A stretch of DNA of 64,000 nucleotides, from contig NZ_LR590469.1 of the NCBI RefSeq assembly GCF_901472495.1, positions 930,001-994,000 on the forward strand, in the 5' to 3' direction. The stretch is from Yersinia enterocolitica subsp. enterocolitica. GTDB taxonomy: Bacteria > Pseudomonadota > Gammaproteobacteria > Enterobacterales > Enterobacteriaceae. The position numbers were made by a program, and so were the translations under genes. This document shows, one piece after another, positions 36,834 to 45,405 of the stretch. The notes below the pieces were generated by a model. That model did no database searches. It was not told the origin of the DNA and saw only the letters and a program-made list of their open reading frames with translations. The stretch's first letter is position 1. The number at the start of each line of letters is the position of its first letter.

Positions 36834-36866
36834 AAGCCAGAGATCGCAATGATCTCTGGCTTTACG
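36834..36866. terminator. Bidirectional terminator between rovA and slyB
   Basis: AAGCCAGAGATC / GATCTCTGGCTT, a perfect 12-base stem with a 5-base loop, between the convergent genes. Confidence 0.85.
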
Positions 36867-36899
36867 GATGACATCATAAAATATATTACACAGAGGTGA

Positions 36900-37367
36900 T
36901 TAGCGCGGGCTAACAGTCACTGTACTGCCACTGCTGGCGAGCATCACGCGCTGGCCTACGCTAAAGCGGGTTGGGCCTTGTTTCTGAACAACCAGAATAG
37001 TGGTGCCATCATCTTTACGCACTTCAAGTTGCACGCCGTCAGTACGGTTCATTGCACCTTGAACACCTTGTCCTGCCATACCACCAGCAACTGCACCAGC
37101 TGCTGTCGCCAGGCTACGGCCTGTGCCGCCACCGACAGTATTCCCGAGGAAACCACCCAGTACAGCACCACCGATTGCGCCCATAACATTGTTGTCATCG
37201 CCGCCTTGAATCGTCACCGGACGCACGGAAAGCAGAGTACCGTAAGTCACCGTTTGTACTTGCTTGGCTTGTGAAGCGCTGAAAACGTCACCAGATAAGG
37301 TGTTGTTGTTGGCACAACCGGTCAGAGTAACCGCAGCAATAGCAACGGCGATTAATGGCTTGATCAT
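36900..37367 (-). CDS. slyB: Outer membrane lipoprotein SlyB
   Basis: 155-residue lipoprotein with lipobox LTGC (Cys18) and a glycine-zipper segment (about 58-105, GAIGGAVLGGFLGNTVGGG...). In E. coli SlyB is a PhoPQ-regulated protein that forms protective rings around outer membrane proteins under envelope stress. Convergent to rovA. No clear PhoP box was found in the 444-base gap upstream. Confidence 0.94.
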   Translation of the reverse strand: MIKPLIAVAIAAVTLTGCANNNTLSGDVFSASQAKQVQTVTYGTLLSVRPVTIQGGDDNNVMGAIGGAVLGGFLGNTVGGGTGRSLATAAGAVAGGMAGQGVQGAMNRTDGVQLEVRKDDGTTILVVQKQGPTRFSVGQRVMLASSGSTVTVSPR

Positions 37368-37811
37368 AAAAACTCCTATTAAAATGCATAACCGTATTAC
37401 GGTTCAGTATGCTTGGTATATCCAAATCCAGTCCAATGACGGCCTAGTATTTGCATAAAGTATGGCTTACCCCAATATTTATTTCACTACTTACCGTATT
37501 TTTGACGGTGTGCTTTATTTTTTGATAACACTAATAAGACCGCAGCTTAGCGGTTTATACTTCAACCAATATTAAACGGCAGTTTAACTTTCATAAAGTT
37601 AGAAATGTCACTGTCATAACTCATACTGTAAGAAGTAATGACTTTTATGTGACCCTTCTTGCAAATAAAAATCATTCTTTAAGACATGCCCCTATGGCGG
37701 TATACACTTAAAAAAGTATATCTTTTCATGGTGTTAATTTTATTATTCTGACGTGATTTGGGTAAAGTCTCGTTGCTATTTTGTCCCACAATGGGAAATA
37801 AGGTCATTGCT
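37368..37811. other. Intergenic region between divergent slyB and anmK
   Basis: 444 AT-rich bases with the two promoters. A short palindrome CCGCAGCTTAGCGG sits near 37540. No gene-like frame or RNA recognised. Confidence 0.45.
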
Positions 37812-38924
37812 ATGAAATCAGGCCGTTTTATTGGGGTGATGTCGGGAACCAGTCTGGATGGCATCGATGTTGTTCTGGCCGCCATTGATGAGCGCATGGT
37901 GGCCCAGCAGGCCAGTTATTGTCACCCGATGCCGCTCCAGTTAAAAAAAGATATTCTCGGCATGTGCCAAGGGCAGTCAACCACGTTATCTGCCGTGGGT
38001 AAGCTCGATGCGCAATTAGGAATACTATTTGCTGAAGCGGTGCTGGCACTGCTGGCCAAAGCGGGGCTGACAGCACAGGACATCACGGCAATTGGCTGTC
38101 ACGGGCAGACAGTTTGGCATGAGCCACTGGGTGAACCGGCCTTTACTATGCAATTAGGTGACAATAATCGTATTGCTGCCATGACAAAAATTGCCACTGT
38201 TGGGGATTTTCGCCGCCGGGATATGGCTTATGGTGGGCAGGGCGCACCGCTGGTTCCGGCCTTCCACCATGCTTTATTAGCCCATTCCACGGAACGGCGT
38301 ATGGTGTTGAATATCGGCGGTATCGCGAACTTATCTATGCTCTTACCTGATTTGCCGGTGCGCGGTTTTGATACTGGGCCGGGGAATATGCTGATGGATG
38401 CCTGGATCTGGCGTAATCGTTCGCTACCTTATGATAAGGATGCTGCTTGGGCACTATCGGGCCAGGTAAATCAGCCATTGTTGGAACTGATGTACAGTGA
38501 CCCCTATTTTGCGAAACCGGCACCGAAAAGCACCGGTCGTGAGTATTTCAATGCCGGGTGGCTGGATAAACAATTGAATAAAATTCCGGGTATTAAACCT
38601 GAAGATGTCCAGGCGACATTAGCAGAGCTAACCGCGCTCTCCGTGGCTGAGCAAGTTCAGTTGGCTGGTGGTTGTGAGCGGCTGCTGGTTTGTGGTGGCG
38701 GGGCGCGCAATCCATTAGTGATGTCACGGATGTCAACATTATTGCCGGGTACCGAAGTGTGTGTTACTGATGATTTTGGTGTCAGTGGCGATGATATGGA
38801 AGCGCTGGCATTCGCCTGGTTGGCTTTTCGAACCTTGTCCGGTAAATCGGGTAATTTACCCTCAGTGACCGGAGCCAGTTGCGAGACCATTTTAGGAGCA
38901 GTCTATCCTGTATCGTCACGATGA
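37812..38924 (+). CDS. anmK: Anhydro-N-acetylmuramic acid kinase
   Basis: Cleaves and phosphorylates 1,6-anhydro-MurNAc to MurNAc-6-phosphate in cell wall recycling. 370 residues from MKSGRFIGVMSGTSLDG, the sugar-kinase ATP motif of the family; DTGPGNMLMDAW and CGGGARNPLVM are the other two nucleotide/substrate motifs. The longer frame from 37758 uses a weaker start. Followed by mliC as in E. coli. Confidence 0.94.
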   Translation: MKSGRFIGVMSGTSLDGIDVVLAAIDERMVAQQASYCHPMPLQLKKDILGMCQGQSTTLSAVGKLDAQLGILFAEAVLALLAKAGLTAQDITAIGCHGQTVWHEPLGEPAFTMQLGDNNRIAAMTKIATVGDFRRRDMAYGGQGAPLVPAFHHALLAHSTERRMVLNIGGIANLSMLLPDLPVRGFDTGPGNMLMDAWIWRNRSLPYDKDAAWALSGQVNQPLLELMYSDPYFAKPAPKSTGREYFNAGWLDKQLNKIPGIKPEDVQATLAELTALSVAEQVQLAGGCERLLVCGGGARNPLVMSRMSTLLPGTEVCVTDDFGVSGDDMEALAFAWLAFRTLSGKSGNLPSVTGASCETILGAVYPVSSR

Positions 38925-38979
38925 GGGTGCTAAGCTGCCATAAACTAGGGTGGCTTATCCACGCAATAAGGACGGCAAA

Positions 38980-39333
38980 ATGAAACATCTATTTGGCACG
39001 ACGGCAGTATTGGGTACCGCGGCAGTATTGATGCTAACAGGATGCAGTTTGGTGCAGCCCAAAAACGAAACTTTGCATTACCAATGTGGTGGTACCAAGC
39101 TAACGGTAATGCAAGATAATAAGCAGGATAAAGTCAGTTTAGTGCTAGACGGCAAACAGCTTACCTTGCCGCAAGTTCGTGCCGCTTCCGGGGCCAAATA
39201 CAGTGATAATCACTATACTTTCTGGTCGAAGGGCAATACGGCTTTTGTTGAGCGAGACGAAAAAGTCATTATCAATGACTGCAGACTGCTGACGACCCCC
39301 AACGACGCGATCTTGCAAGGTGAGGACAGGTAG
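38980..39333 (+). CDS. mliC: Lysozyme inhibitor lipoprotein MliC with a repeat-derived C-terminus
   Basis: Outer membrane lipoprotein that inhibits C-type lysozyme. 117 residues, lipobox LTGC (Cys22), MliC domain with YQCGG and the closing INDC cysteine. The last 15 residues (RLLTTPNDAILQGEDR after INDC, counting from the second) are encoded by a 165-bp repeat inserted inside the gene. The sequence after the repeat duplicates the insertion site and would continue as INDCMLIK-stop. The replaced tail lies beyond the conserved cysteine, so folding may be retained. Confidence 0.9.
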   Translation: MKHLFGTTAVLGTAAVLMLTGCSLVQPKNETLHYQCGGTKLTVMQDNKQDKVSLVLDGKQLTLPQVRAASGAKYSDNHYTFWSKGNTAFVERDEKVIINDCRLLTTPNDAILQGEDR

Positions 39334-39446
39334 AAGAGTAAAGCGTCCGCGCCAAGGACGGCGCGGCTCGAGCCTCCAAGGAGGGGTTTACGGCGTCTTT
39401 ACGATCTGCCTGTTTTCACCGTTACGGGCACTTTGTCATTAACCTC
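39282..39446 (+). repeat. 165-bp palindromic intergenic repeat, copy 2 (YPAL-like), inserted in mliC
   Basis: Same 165-base unit as at 26349 and 45203, from CAGACTGCTGAC to ATTAACCTC, in the direction of mliC. It is flanked by identical 19-base sequences AAGTCATTATCAATGACTG (39263-39281 and 39447-39465), a clear target-site duplication. The insertion provides the stop codon now used by mliC. Confidence 0.92.
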
Positions 39447-39588
39447 AAGTCATTATCAATGACTGTATGTTGATAAAATAAATACTTTGATCAAGTAATC
39501 AGGCTGTTGTCGGCTCAGGGTGATTGTGATTCTGCCGCTGTGAGGGCAAAATGACAATCACTGCTTTCCTGCGCGATACCGAGCTTAT

Positions 39589-40242
39589 ATGACTGACAAT
39601 AATGAATTTGATGTTGCAGATTTGCGCCGTGAATATATTCGTGGCGGTCTACGCCGCAGCGACTTAACCGAAAATCCATTGGAATTGTTTGAGCGCTGGT
39701 TAAAACAGGCTTGTGATGCGCGTTTACCCGATCCAACAGCCATGTGTGTGGCGACAGTGGACGCCAACGGCCAGCCCTATCAGCGGATTGTGCTGCTAAA
39801 ACATTATGACGACCAGGGTTTGGTGTTCTATACCAACTTAGGCAGTCGCAAAGCGCAGCAGTTGGCGCAAAACCCGCATATCAGCTTATTATTCCCTTGG
39901 CATATGCTTGACCGGCAAGTCATCTTCCTTGGCACAACGGAACGGCTTTCCACCCTCGAAGTGCTGAAATATTTCAGTTCTCGCCCCAAAGATAGTCAGA
40001 TTGGTGCCTGGGTATCCCAGCAATCCTCACGGATTTCCGCTCGTGGCGTATTGGAAAGTAAATTTCTCGAGCTTAAGCAAAAATTCCAACAAGGTGAGGT
40101 GCCGCTACCCAGTTTTTGGGGGGGATTCCGGGTTAAATTCGACTCTGTCGAGTTCTGGCAAGGAGGTGAGCACCGCCTGCATGACCGATTTATCTATCAA
40201 CGGAATGCAGATACCTGGAAAATTGACCGTTTAGCGCCGTGA
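39589..40242 (+). CDS. pdxH: Pyridoxamine/pyridoxine 5'-phosphate oxidase
   Basis: FMN enzyme that makes pyridoxal 5'-phosphate, last step of vitamin B6 synthesis and salvage. 217 residues. FMN-binding RIVLLKHYDDQGLVFYTN, QSSRISARG, the C-terminal PdxH block FWQGGEHRLHDRF and final WKIDRLAP. Position between mliC and tyrS is the conserved one; pdxY lies just beyond tyrS. Confidence 0.96.
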   Translation: MTDNNEFDVADLRREYIRGGLRRSDLTENPLELFERWLKQACDARLPDPTAMCVATVDANGQPYQRIVLLKHYDDQGLVFYTNLGSRKAQQLAQNPHISLLFPWHMLDRQVIFLGTTERLSTLEVLKYFSSRPKDSQIGAWVSQQSSRISARGVLESKFLELKQKFQQGEVPLPSFWGGFRVKFDSVEFWQGGEHRLHDRFIYQRNADTWKIDRLAP

Positions 40243-40297
40243 GAATGATGAAATAATTGTGGTTAAGCCTAGCGCTCATCGGGCGGGCGCTTTATTC

Positions 40298-40424
40298 TAT
40301 ACCCGCCATACTTCAAGCTGCATGCGCGTTGACTGCTTTCGTTCACCCCAGTCACTTACTTGAGTAAGCTCCTGGGGATTTGCTCAATTGTCGCCTTCCT
40401 GCAACTCGAATTATTTAGGGTGTA
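40298..40424. repeat. ERIC element, canonical 127 bp
   Basis: The best ERIC copy in the window: ends TATACCCGCCATACTTC and TTATTTAGGGTGTA, core CCCCAGTCACTTACTTGAGTAAGCTCCTGGGG, exactly 127 bases. It separates pdxH from tyrS. Confidence 0.93.
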
Positions 40425-40491
40425 AATCCGCGTTACCTCGTAAAAGACAAATTTTTTGTAAAAATAATTTTGTAAAACAATGGAGTCGTTG

Positions 40492-41766
40492 ATGACCAGC
40501 AGCAACCTGATTAAACAATTGCAAGAGCGGGGCCTCGTTGCCCAGGTTACGGATGAAGACGCGTTAGCAGAGAGACTGGCGCAAGGGCCAATTTCACTGT
40601 ATTGCGGTTTCGATCCTACCGCAGACAGCTTGCATTTGGGTCATCTGGTTCCATTGTTATGCCTAAAGCGCTTCCAACTGGCAGGGCATCGCCCGGTTGC
40701 TTTAGTGGGGGGGGCGACTGGTATGATTGGTGACCCAAGCTTCAAAGCCAGCGAACGTAAGTTGAATACCGAAGATACGGTGAATGAGTGGGTGGAGAAA
40801 ATCCGTCGGCAGGTTTCGCCATTCCTGGACTTTGATTGCGGTGACAATAGTGCTATTGCGGCTAACAACTACGATTGGTTCGGTGGCATGAATGTGTTGA
40901 CGTTCCTGCGTGATATCGGCAAACACTTCTCTGTTAATCAGATGATCAACAAAGAAGCCGTCAAACAGCGTTTAAATCGCGATGATAGCGGTATTTCATT
41001 TACCGAGTTCTCCTACAATTTGTTGCAGGCTTATGATTTTGCTTGCCTGAATAAAGCGCACGGCGTTGCATTACAAATTGGGGGATCTGACCAATGGGGT
41101 AATATTACCTCTGGTATCGACTTAACCCGTCGTCTTCACCAGCAGCAGGTTTATGGCCTGACTGTGCCATTAATTACCAAAGCAGATGGTACCAAGTTCG
41201 GTAAAACCGAAGGTGGCGCGGTGTGGCTTGATCCGAAGAAAACCAGCCCTTACAAATTCTACCAATTCTGGATCAATACCGCAGACGCTGACGTTTATCG
41301 CTTCCTGAAATTCTTTACTTTCATGAGTTTGGAAGAGATTAACGCACTGGAAGAAGAAGATAAAAACAGTGGCAAAGCGCCACGCGCTCAATACGTGTTG
41401 GCGGAAAATGTTACCGGTATGGTGCATGGCGAAGAAGGTCTGGCTGCGGCAAAACGTATCTCTGCCAGCTTGTTCTCCGGTGATTTAAACGACATGACAG
41501 AGGCTGACTTTGCTCAACTGGCGCAAGATGGTATGCCGACCATTGAACTGACTCGTGACGCCGATTTGCAGCAAGCGTTGGTCAATGCGGAGTTGGTGCC
41601 TTCCCGTGGTCAAGCTCGCACCATGATTAGCTCGAATGCGGTGGCGATTAATGGTGAGAAGCAATCTGATCCGGAATACGCTTTCACGGATGCCGATCGT
41701 CTATTTGGCCGCTATACCTTATTGCGCCGCGGTAAAAAACATTATTGCCTGATTAGCTGGCTGTAA
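40492..41766 (+). CDS. tyrS: Tyrosyl-tRNA synthetase
   Basis: Charges tRNA-Tyr. 424 residues from MTSSNLIKQLQERG, the same length as E. coli. Class I signatures: HLGH (HIGH-like) in DSLHLGHLVPLL and KFGKT (KMSKS-like). C-terminal S4 RNA-binding domain from about residue 355. The ATG at 40480 would add four residues, but GGAG is spaced correctly for the ATG at 40492. Confidence 0.96.
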   Translation: MTSSNLIKQLQERGLVAQVTDEDALAERLAQGPISLYCGFDPTADSLHLGHLVPLLCLKRFQLAGHRPVALVGGATGMIGDPSFKASERKLNTEDTVNEWVEKIRRQVSPFLDFDCGDNSAIAANNYDWFGGMNVLTFLRDIGKHFSVNQMINKEAVKQRLNRDDSGISFTEFSYNLLQAYDFACLNKAHGVALQIGGSDQWGNITSGIDLTRRLHQQQVYGLTVPLITKADGTKFGKTEGGAVWLDPKKTSPYKFYQFWINTADADVYRFLKFFTFMSLEEINALEEEDKNSGKAPRAQYVLAENVTGMVHGEEGLAAAKRISASLFSGDLNDMTEADFAQLAQDGMPTIELTRDADLQQALVNAELVPSRGQARTMISSNAVAINGEKQSDPEYAFTDADRLFGRYTLLRRGKKHYCLISWL

Positions 41767-41775
41767 GAGTAAAAG

Positions 41776-41809
41776 AAAATAAGGGGCAAGATATGTCCCT
41801 TATTTTTTT
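41776..41809 (+). terminator. Terminator of tyrS
   Basis: AAATAAGGG / CCCTTATTT stem followed by seven T. Confidence 0.85.
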
Positions 41810-41840
41810 GCTGATGGTTTATTCACTTTAGGCCGTACCA

Positions 41841-42701
41841 ATGAAAAATATACTTTCGATTCAGTCACATGTTGTTTTTGGCCATGCAGGTAATAGCGCG
41901 GCTGAATTTCCTATGCGCCGGATGGGTGTTAATGTCTGGCCGCTAAATACCGTACAGTTTTCGAACCATACGCAATATGGTCACTGGACGGGATGTGTTA
42001 TGCCGGCCAGCCATCTGACTGAAATTGTACAAGGTATTGCTGATATTGACCGACTGAAAGATTGTGATGCTGTATTGAGTGGCTATATTGGTTCACCAGA
42101 GCAAGGTGGTCATATATTGGCGGCTGTCGCGCGGGTGAAGCAGGCCAATCCTAACGCCTGGTATTTTTGTGATCCGGTTATGGGGCATCCTGAGAAAGGC
42201 TGTATCGTGGCACCCGGTGTGGCAGAGTTTTTCTGCCAGGAAGCATTACCTGCCAGTGATATTATTGCGCCAAATCTGCTCGAACTGGAACAACTCAGCG
42301 GCGTACACGTAGACAATGTTGAGCAAGCGGTAAAAGTCGCCCGTGACCTCTGTGCGAAAGGGCCGAAAGTCGTTTTGGTCAAACATTTGAGCCGTGCCGG
42401 TTATCACCTTGACTGTTTTGAAATGTTATTAGTGACCATGGATGATGCCTGGCATATCAGTCGTCCATTGGTAGATTTTGGCGCACGCCAGCCAGTGGGT
42501 GTGGGTGATTTGACCAGTGGATTATTGCTGGTAAATCTACTTAAAGGCGAGCCCTTGGATAAAGCGCTGGAGCATGTAACGGCTGCGGTATATGAAGTGA
42601 TGTTGAAAACGCAGCAGATGGGGGAGTATGAACTTCAGGTGGTTGCGGCACAGGACGCTATTGTTAACCCTTCCTGTCATTTTACTGCGACAAAATTATA
42701 A
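41841..42701 (+). CDS. pdxY: Pyridoxal kinase PdxY
   Basis: Phosphorylates pyridoxal in the B6 salvage pathway; ribokinase-like fold. 286 residues. SIQSHVVFGHAGNSAAEFPM substrate site, DPVMGHPEKGCIV, and the GVGDLTSGLLL anion-hole motif with catalytic aspartate. Behind tyrS as in E. coli. Confidence 0.94.
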   Translation: MKNILSIQSHVVFGHAGNSAAEFPMRRMGVNVWPLNTVQFSNHTQYGHWTGCVMPASHLTEIVQGIADIDRLKDCDAVLSGYIGSPEQGGHILAAVARVKQANPNAWYFCDPVMGHPEKGCIVAPGVAEFFCQEALPASDIIAPNLLELEQLSGVHVDNVEQAVKVARDLCAKGPKVVLVKHLSRAGYHLDCFEMLLVTMDDAWHISRPLVDFGARQPVGVGDLTSGLLLVNLLKGEPLDKALEHVTAAVYEVMLKTQQMGEYELQVVAAQDAIVNPSCHFTATKL

Positions 42702-42712
42702 TCTTGGTATGC

Positions 42713-42735
42713 AGTGCCCCTTATTTAGGGGCACT
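42713..42735. terminator. Bidirectional terminator between pdxY and gstA
   Basis: AGTGCCCC / GGGGCACT stem with a 7-base loop between convergent genes. Confidence 0.75.
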
Positions 42736-42752
42736 TCAAATAAGTGACTTTC

Positions 42753-43361
42753 TTATTTCTTCCCGTCTTCTGCTGCCAGCGCGGCTTTAACTGCCGGACG
42801 CTCTGCTACCCGCGCCATATATTTATCTAAATGGCTGCGCTGTTTAATTTCAAGTTTCAGTGCAGTTGCCCAGCGGGTTACGGTAAATAGATAAGCATCG
42901 GCTACGCTGAATTTTGAGCCTAACAGATAATCATGCTTTGCTAATACGCCATCGACATAGCTAAATTGCTTATCCAGCCGTTCACGGGCAATAGCTTTAT
43001 ATTCGTCTGGTGTTTTCGGGTTAAACAGCGGGCTGAAACCTTTATGTAATTCAGTCGCAATGAAGTTTAACCACTCAATGGCGTGGTAGCGGGAAAGGGT
43101 GCCTGATGGTGCAATCAGGTGGCGATCAGGCACTTTATCTGCCAGATATTGCACGATAGCCACACCTTCAGTGAGTAGGCTTCCGTCATCCAGTAGCAGA
43201 GCAGGCACTTGTCCTTTCGGGTTGATGCGCAAATAGTCTTCACCCGTTTCAGTTTTTTTAGTCGCCAAATCGACACTTTCAATACTGAAGTCTAGCCCCG
43301 CTTCACGTAATACAATGTGGGGAGACAAAGAGCAGGCACCGGGTTTATAGAACAATTTCAT
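42753..43361 (-). CDS. gstA: Glutathione S-transferase GstA
   Basis: Bacterial beta-class GST, conjugating glutathione to electrophiles and acting against peroxide stress. 202 residues. Beta-class Cys10 in PGACSLSPHI, G-site GQVPALLLDDGSLLTEGVAI, C-terminal helical domain. ATG at 43361; the upstream extension is not conserved. Confidence 0.94.
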   Translation of the reverse strand: MKLFYKPGACSLSPHIVLREAGLDFSIESVDLATKKTETGEDYLRINPKGQVPALLLDDGSLLTEGVAIVQYLADKVPDRHLIAPSGTLSRYHAIEWLNFIATELHKGFSPLFNPKTPDEYKAIARERLDKQFSYVDGVLAKHDYLLGSKFSVADAYLFTVTRWATALKLEIKQRSHLDKYMARVAERPAVKAALAAEDGKK

Positions 43362-43542
43362 CACAAACTCCTTAATAGCATACTGAAAGAGAAAAACTTC
43401 CATTAATCCTAAGACAGGCAGACAAAAAATGCAGCTAGTGCAATGTAATATAATTATGCAGGAAGTGATAAGTTGACCTACAGCAGTATATTTCCCCCAC
43501 TGTAGGCCACTTGTGACAGTTATTTTCTGTCAGTGGAGATTG

Positions 43543-43806
43543 TTACCGTGGTGGACGTGTGCTGATCGAGGCAGACCAGCTAAAAGTGGTGGTGCTTGGT
43601 GCTGTTTTTTTGGTTTTTCTTTCTACGCGGGTTAATTTTGCGATTTGTTCGCGGGCGTTCATGATCTTTTCTATGGCTTCGTCTTTTACTTTATTTTGTT
43701 CTGAGTTGGTTAATGCCCTTCCTAAATTTATCCTGGCTTTATCGAGTTGCGTTTTGACGTCACGTTGCTCACTTTCAGTCATTTCTTTTAATGTCAGCTT
43801 TTTCAT
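43543..43806 (-). CDS. DUF3811 (YjbD-like) small protein
   Basis: 87-residue basic protein of unknown function. Its N-terminal MTESEQRDVKTQLDKARINLGRALTNSEQ and C-terminal FSWSA...R endings resemble E. coli YjbD as remembered. Predicted helical middle with many lysines. It has moved relative to E. coli, where yjbD lies elsewhere. ATG at 43806 with a purine-rich leader (AAGGCAAAAAAAATG context). Confidence 0.7.
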   Translation of the reverse strand: MKKLTLKEMTESEQRDVKTQLDKARINLGRALTNSEQNKVKDEAIEKIMNAREQIAKLTRVERKTKKTAPSTTTFSWSASISTRPPR

Positions 43807-43991
43807 TTTTTTTGCCTTGTTTGCCTCAGTCCTACTTAGTGTACAACTTTATCCTAAGTGGAGATGTAAGAGATTGCGATCTGGGCGACATTAATCACGA
43901 TAAAAGCCTGTTAGTGACTTCAAATAGGGAATTAGCACCCGCTCTCAGCAAAATAATGCCAAGAGCGGAGCACCGCAGTTATTTTAAGTAA

Positions 43992-44582
43992 TTATAGCAA
44001 TCGCGAACCGTAACCCCACAGTAAAACGGTCAGGCCAAGAAGTAACTCTAAAACCAGCACTCCGATGGCAAAGGTAGAACCAGAGAAGATAAAACCTTCT
44101 TGTCGGTCAATATTGAGGAAGGTGGGGATGCCCAGATACATCAAGTAACCGGCATAGCAAAGTGCAATTACCCCGACCAATAAGCACAACCAGATAATTG
44201 GGTAGAGGGCGACCACTCCGGCCAGCAACATCGGCGTCGCAGCATAACCGGCAAACAAGGTGCAGCGCTGCCAACTTGGGCGGCTTTCATAGCGGCGCGC
44301 CATCCAGTAAATCACCCGGCCCATCAGTGCTACGGCAGCCAGAATCAAAACGTAAAAAATGACAGCGAAATAGAGCGCGGTTAGGGAGGCCAGTTTTATG
44401 CTCTGCCCATCACCAAAATGCCAACCGACTTGTGTGGTGCCGATAAAGGCGCAAATCACAGGGATAGCAGCCATCAGGAGAATGTGATGAGCATACATGT
44501 GGCGTACACTTTCGCCTTCACGTTTGATTTGTTGAAACTCCTGACCGGGATGGGTCATAAGCCCCCAAACATGGTTGATCAT
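43992..44582 (-). CDS. yohC: Yip1-family inner membrane protein YohC
   Basis: 196-residue membrane protein of unknown function with five to six helices (about 33-50, 63-90, 107-125, 127-150, 165-190). Matches E. coli YohC closely in the segment HILLMAAIPVICAFIGTTQVGW. An unrelated location compared with E. coli. GGAGGTGATT precedes the ATG. Confidence 0.88.
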   Translation of the reverse strand: MINHVWGLMTHPGQEFQQIKREGESVRHMYAHHILLMAAIPVICAFIGTTQVGWHFGDGQSIKLASLTALYFAVIFYVLILAAVALMGRVIYWMARRYESRPSWQRCTLFAGYAATPMLLAGVVALYPIIWLCLLVGVIALCYAGYLMYLGIPTFLNIDRQEGFIFSGSTFAIGVLVLELLLGLTVLLWGYGSRLL

Positions 44583-44803
44583 AAATCACCTCCTGATCGG
44601 TTATCGACCGCAGATAACAGACATGTATCAGCCTGAGATAGGGAGTAAAATTCTGCGATATAAATTGAGTATAGTTTATTTTTTGTACACCAAGAGTGTG
44701 ACGTTATTCACATTGGTGTTGAGCGGTGGTGCAGACATAATTGGAGGGAATGAATAAGATAAATCAGCAATACTATTTGATGAGTTAATCATAGGAGTAG
44801 ATC

Positions 44804-45157
44804 ATGGGTATTCAGGGAAATGATAGTCGTATCGACAATATAGAGTTTACTGTCAGTGATATTACCCGTTCAAAAGATTTTTACGGGACGGTTTTTGATT
44901 GGCGCTTTACTGATTATGGGCCGAGCTATTGTGAGTTTACCGATGGTCGATTGACGGGAGGATTCACTTTAGGCGAAGTTAAGCCTAATGGTGGGCCACT
45001 TGTCATTCTGTATGCTGATAATTTAGAACAGATGCAAAAACGTTTGGAACAGACGGGTGCCAAGATTGTCATCCCGATATTTGCTTTCCCAGGTGGGCGG
45101 CGTTTCCACTTCACCGATCCGGATGGATATCAGTTGGCCGTATGGTCAAATAACTGA
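44804..45157 (+). CDS. VOC-family (glyoxalase/bleomycin resistance-like) protein
   Basis: 117-residue single-chain VOC fold with the paired motifs DNIEFTVSDITRSKDFYGTVFDWRF and RRFHFTDPDGYQLAVWS. Metal-ligand positions are partly kept (Glu at the end of the first module, His in FHFTDPDG). The substrate cannot be told. ATG follows AGGAGTAG. A terminator hairpin and the third 165-bp repeat lie downstream. Confidence 0.8.
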   Translation: MGIQGNDSRIDNIEFTVSDITRSKDFYGTVFDWRFTDYGPSYCEFTDGRLTGGFTLGEVKPNGGPLVILYADNLEQMQKRLEQTGAKIVIPIFAFPGGRRFHFTDPDGYQLAVWSNN

Positions 45158-45180
45158 CAGCCCGCAGATGCCAAAAAAGA

Positions 45181-45200
45181 AAGCGCTCCCGAAGGAGCGC
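45181..45200 (-). terminator. Terminator hairpin, left copy of duplicated target
   Basis: AAGCGCTCCCGAAGGAGCGC with an A run to its left (a T run for leftward transcripts from dtpA). The same 20 bases recur at 45368-45387 on the other side of the repeat. Confidence 0.75.
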
Positions 45201-45202
45201 AC

Positions 45203-45367
45203 CAGACTGCTGACAAACCCCAACGACTCGATCTTGCAAGGTGAAGGCAGGTAGAAGAGTAAAGCGTCCGCGCCAGGGACGGCGCGGCTCGAGCCCCCAG
45301 GGAGGGGTTTACGGCGTCTTTACGATCTGCCTGTTTTCACCGCTGCGGGCACTTTGTCATTAACCTC
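45203..45367 (+). repeat. 165-bp palindromic intergenic repeat, copy 3 (YPAL-like)
   Basis: Third identical-length copy (CAGACTGCTGAC to ATTAACCTC), flanked by the 20-base direct repeat AAGCGCTCCCGAAGGAGCGC. The target is a terminator hairpin between a VOC gene and convergent dtpA; insertion left one hairpin on each side. Confidence 0.92.
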
Positions 45368-45387
45368 AAGCGCTCCCGAAGGAGCGC
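45368..45387. terminator. Terminator hairpin, right copy of duplicated target
   Basis: Copy of the hairpin at 45181-45200, 19 bases beyond the dtpA stop. It lacks a long T run for leftward transcripts because the repeat follows, so termination here may be weaker than at the left copy. Confidence 0.65.
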
Positions 45388-45405
45388 TCTTAACCAGCCA
45401 GCAGA

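Noticed and set aside
37368..37811. PhoP box for slyB
   Set aside because: GTTTA-like half-sites occur but never with the required spacing and direction.
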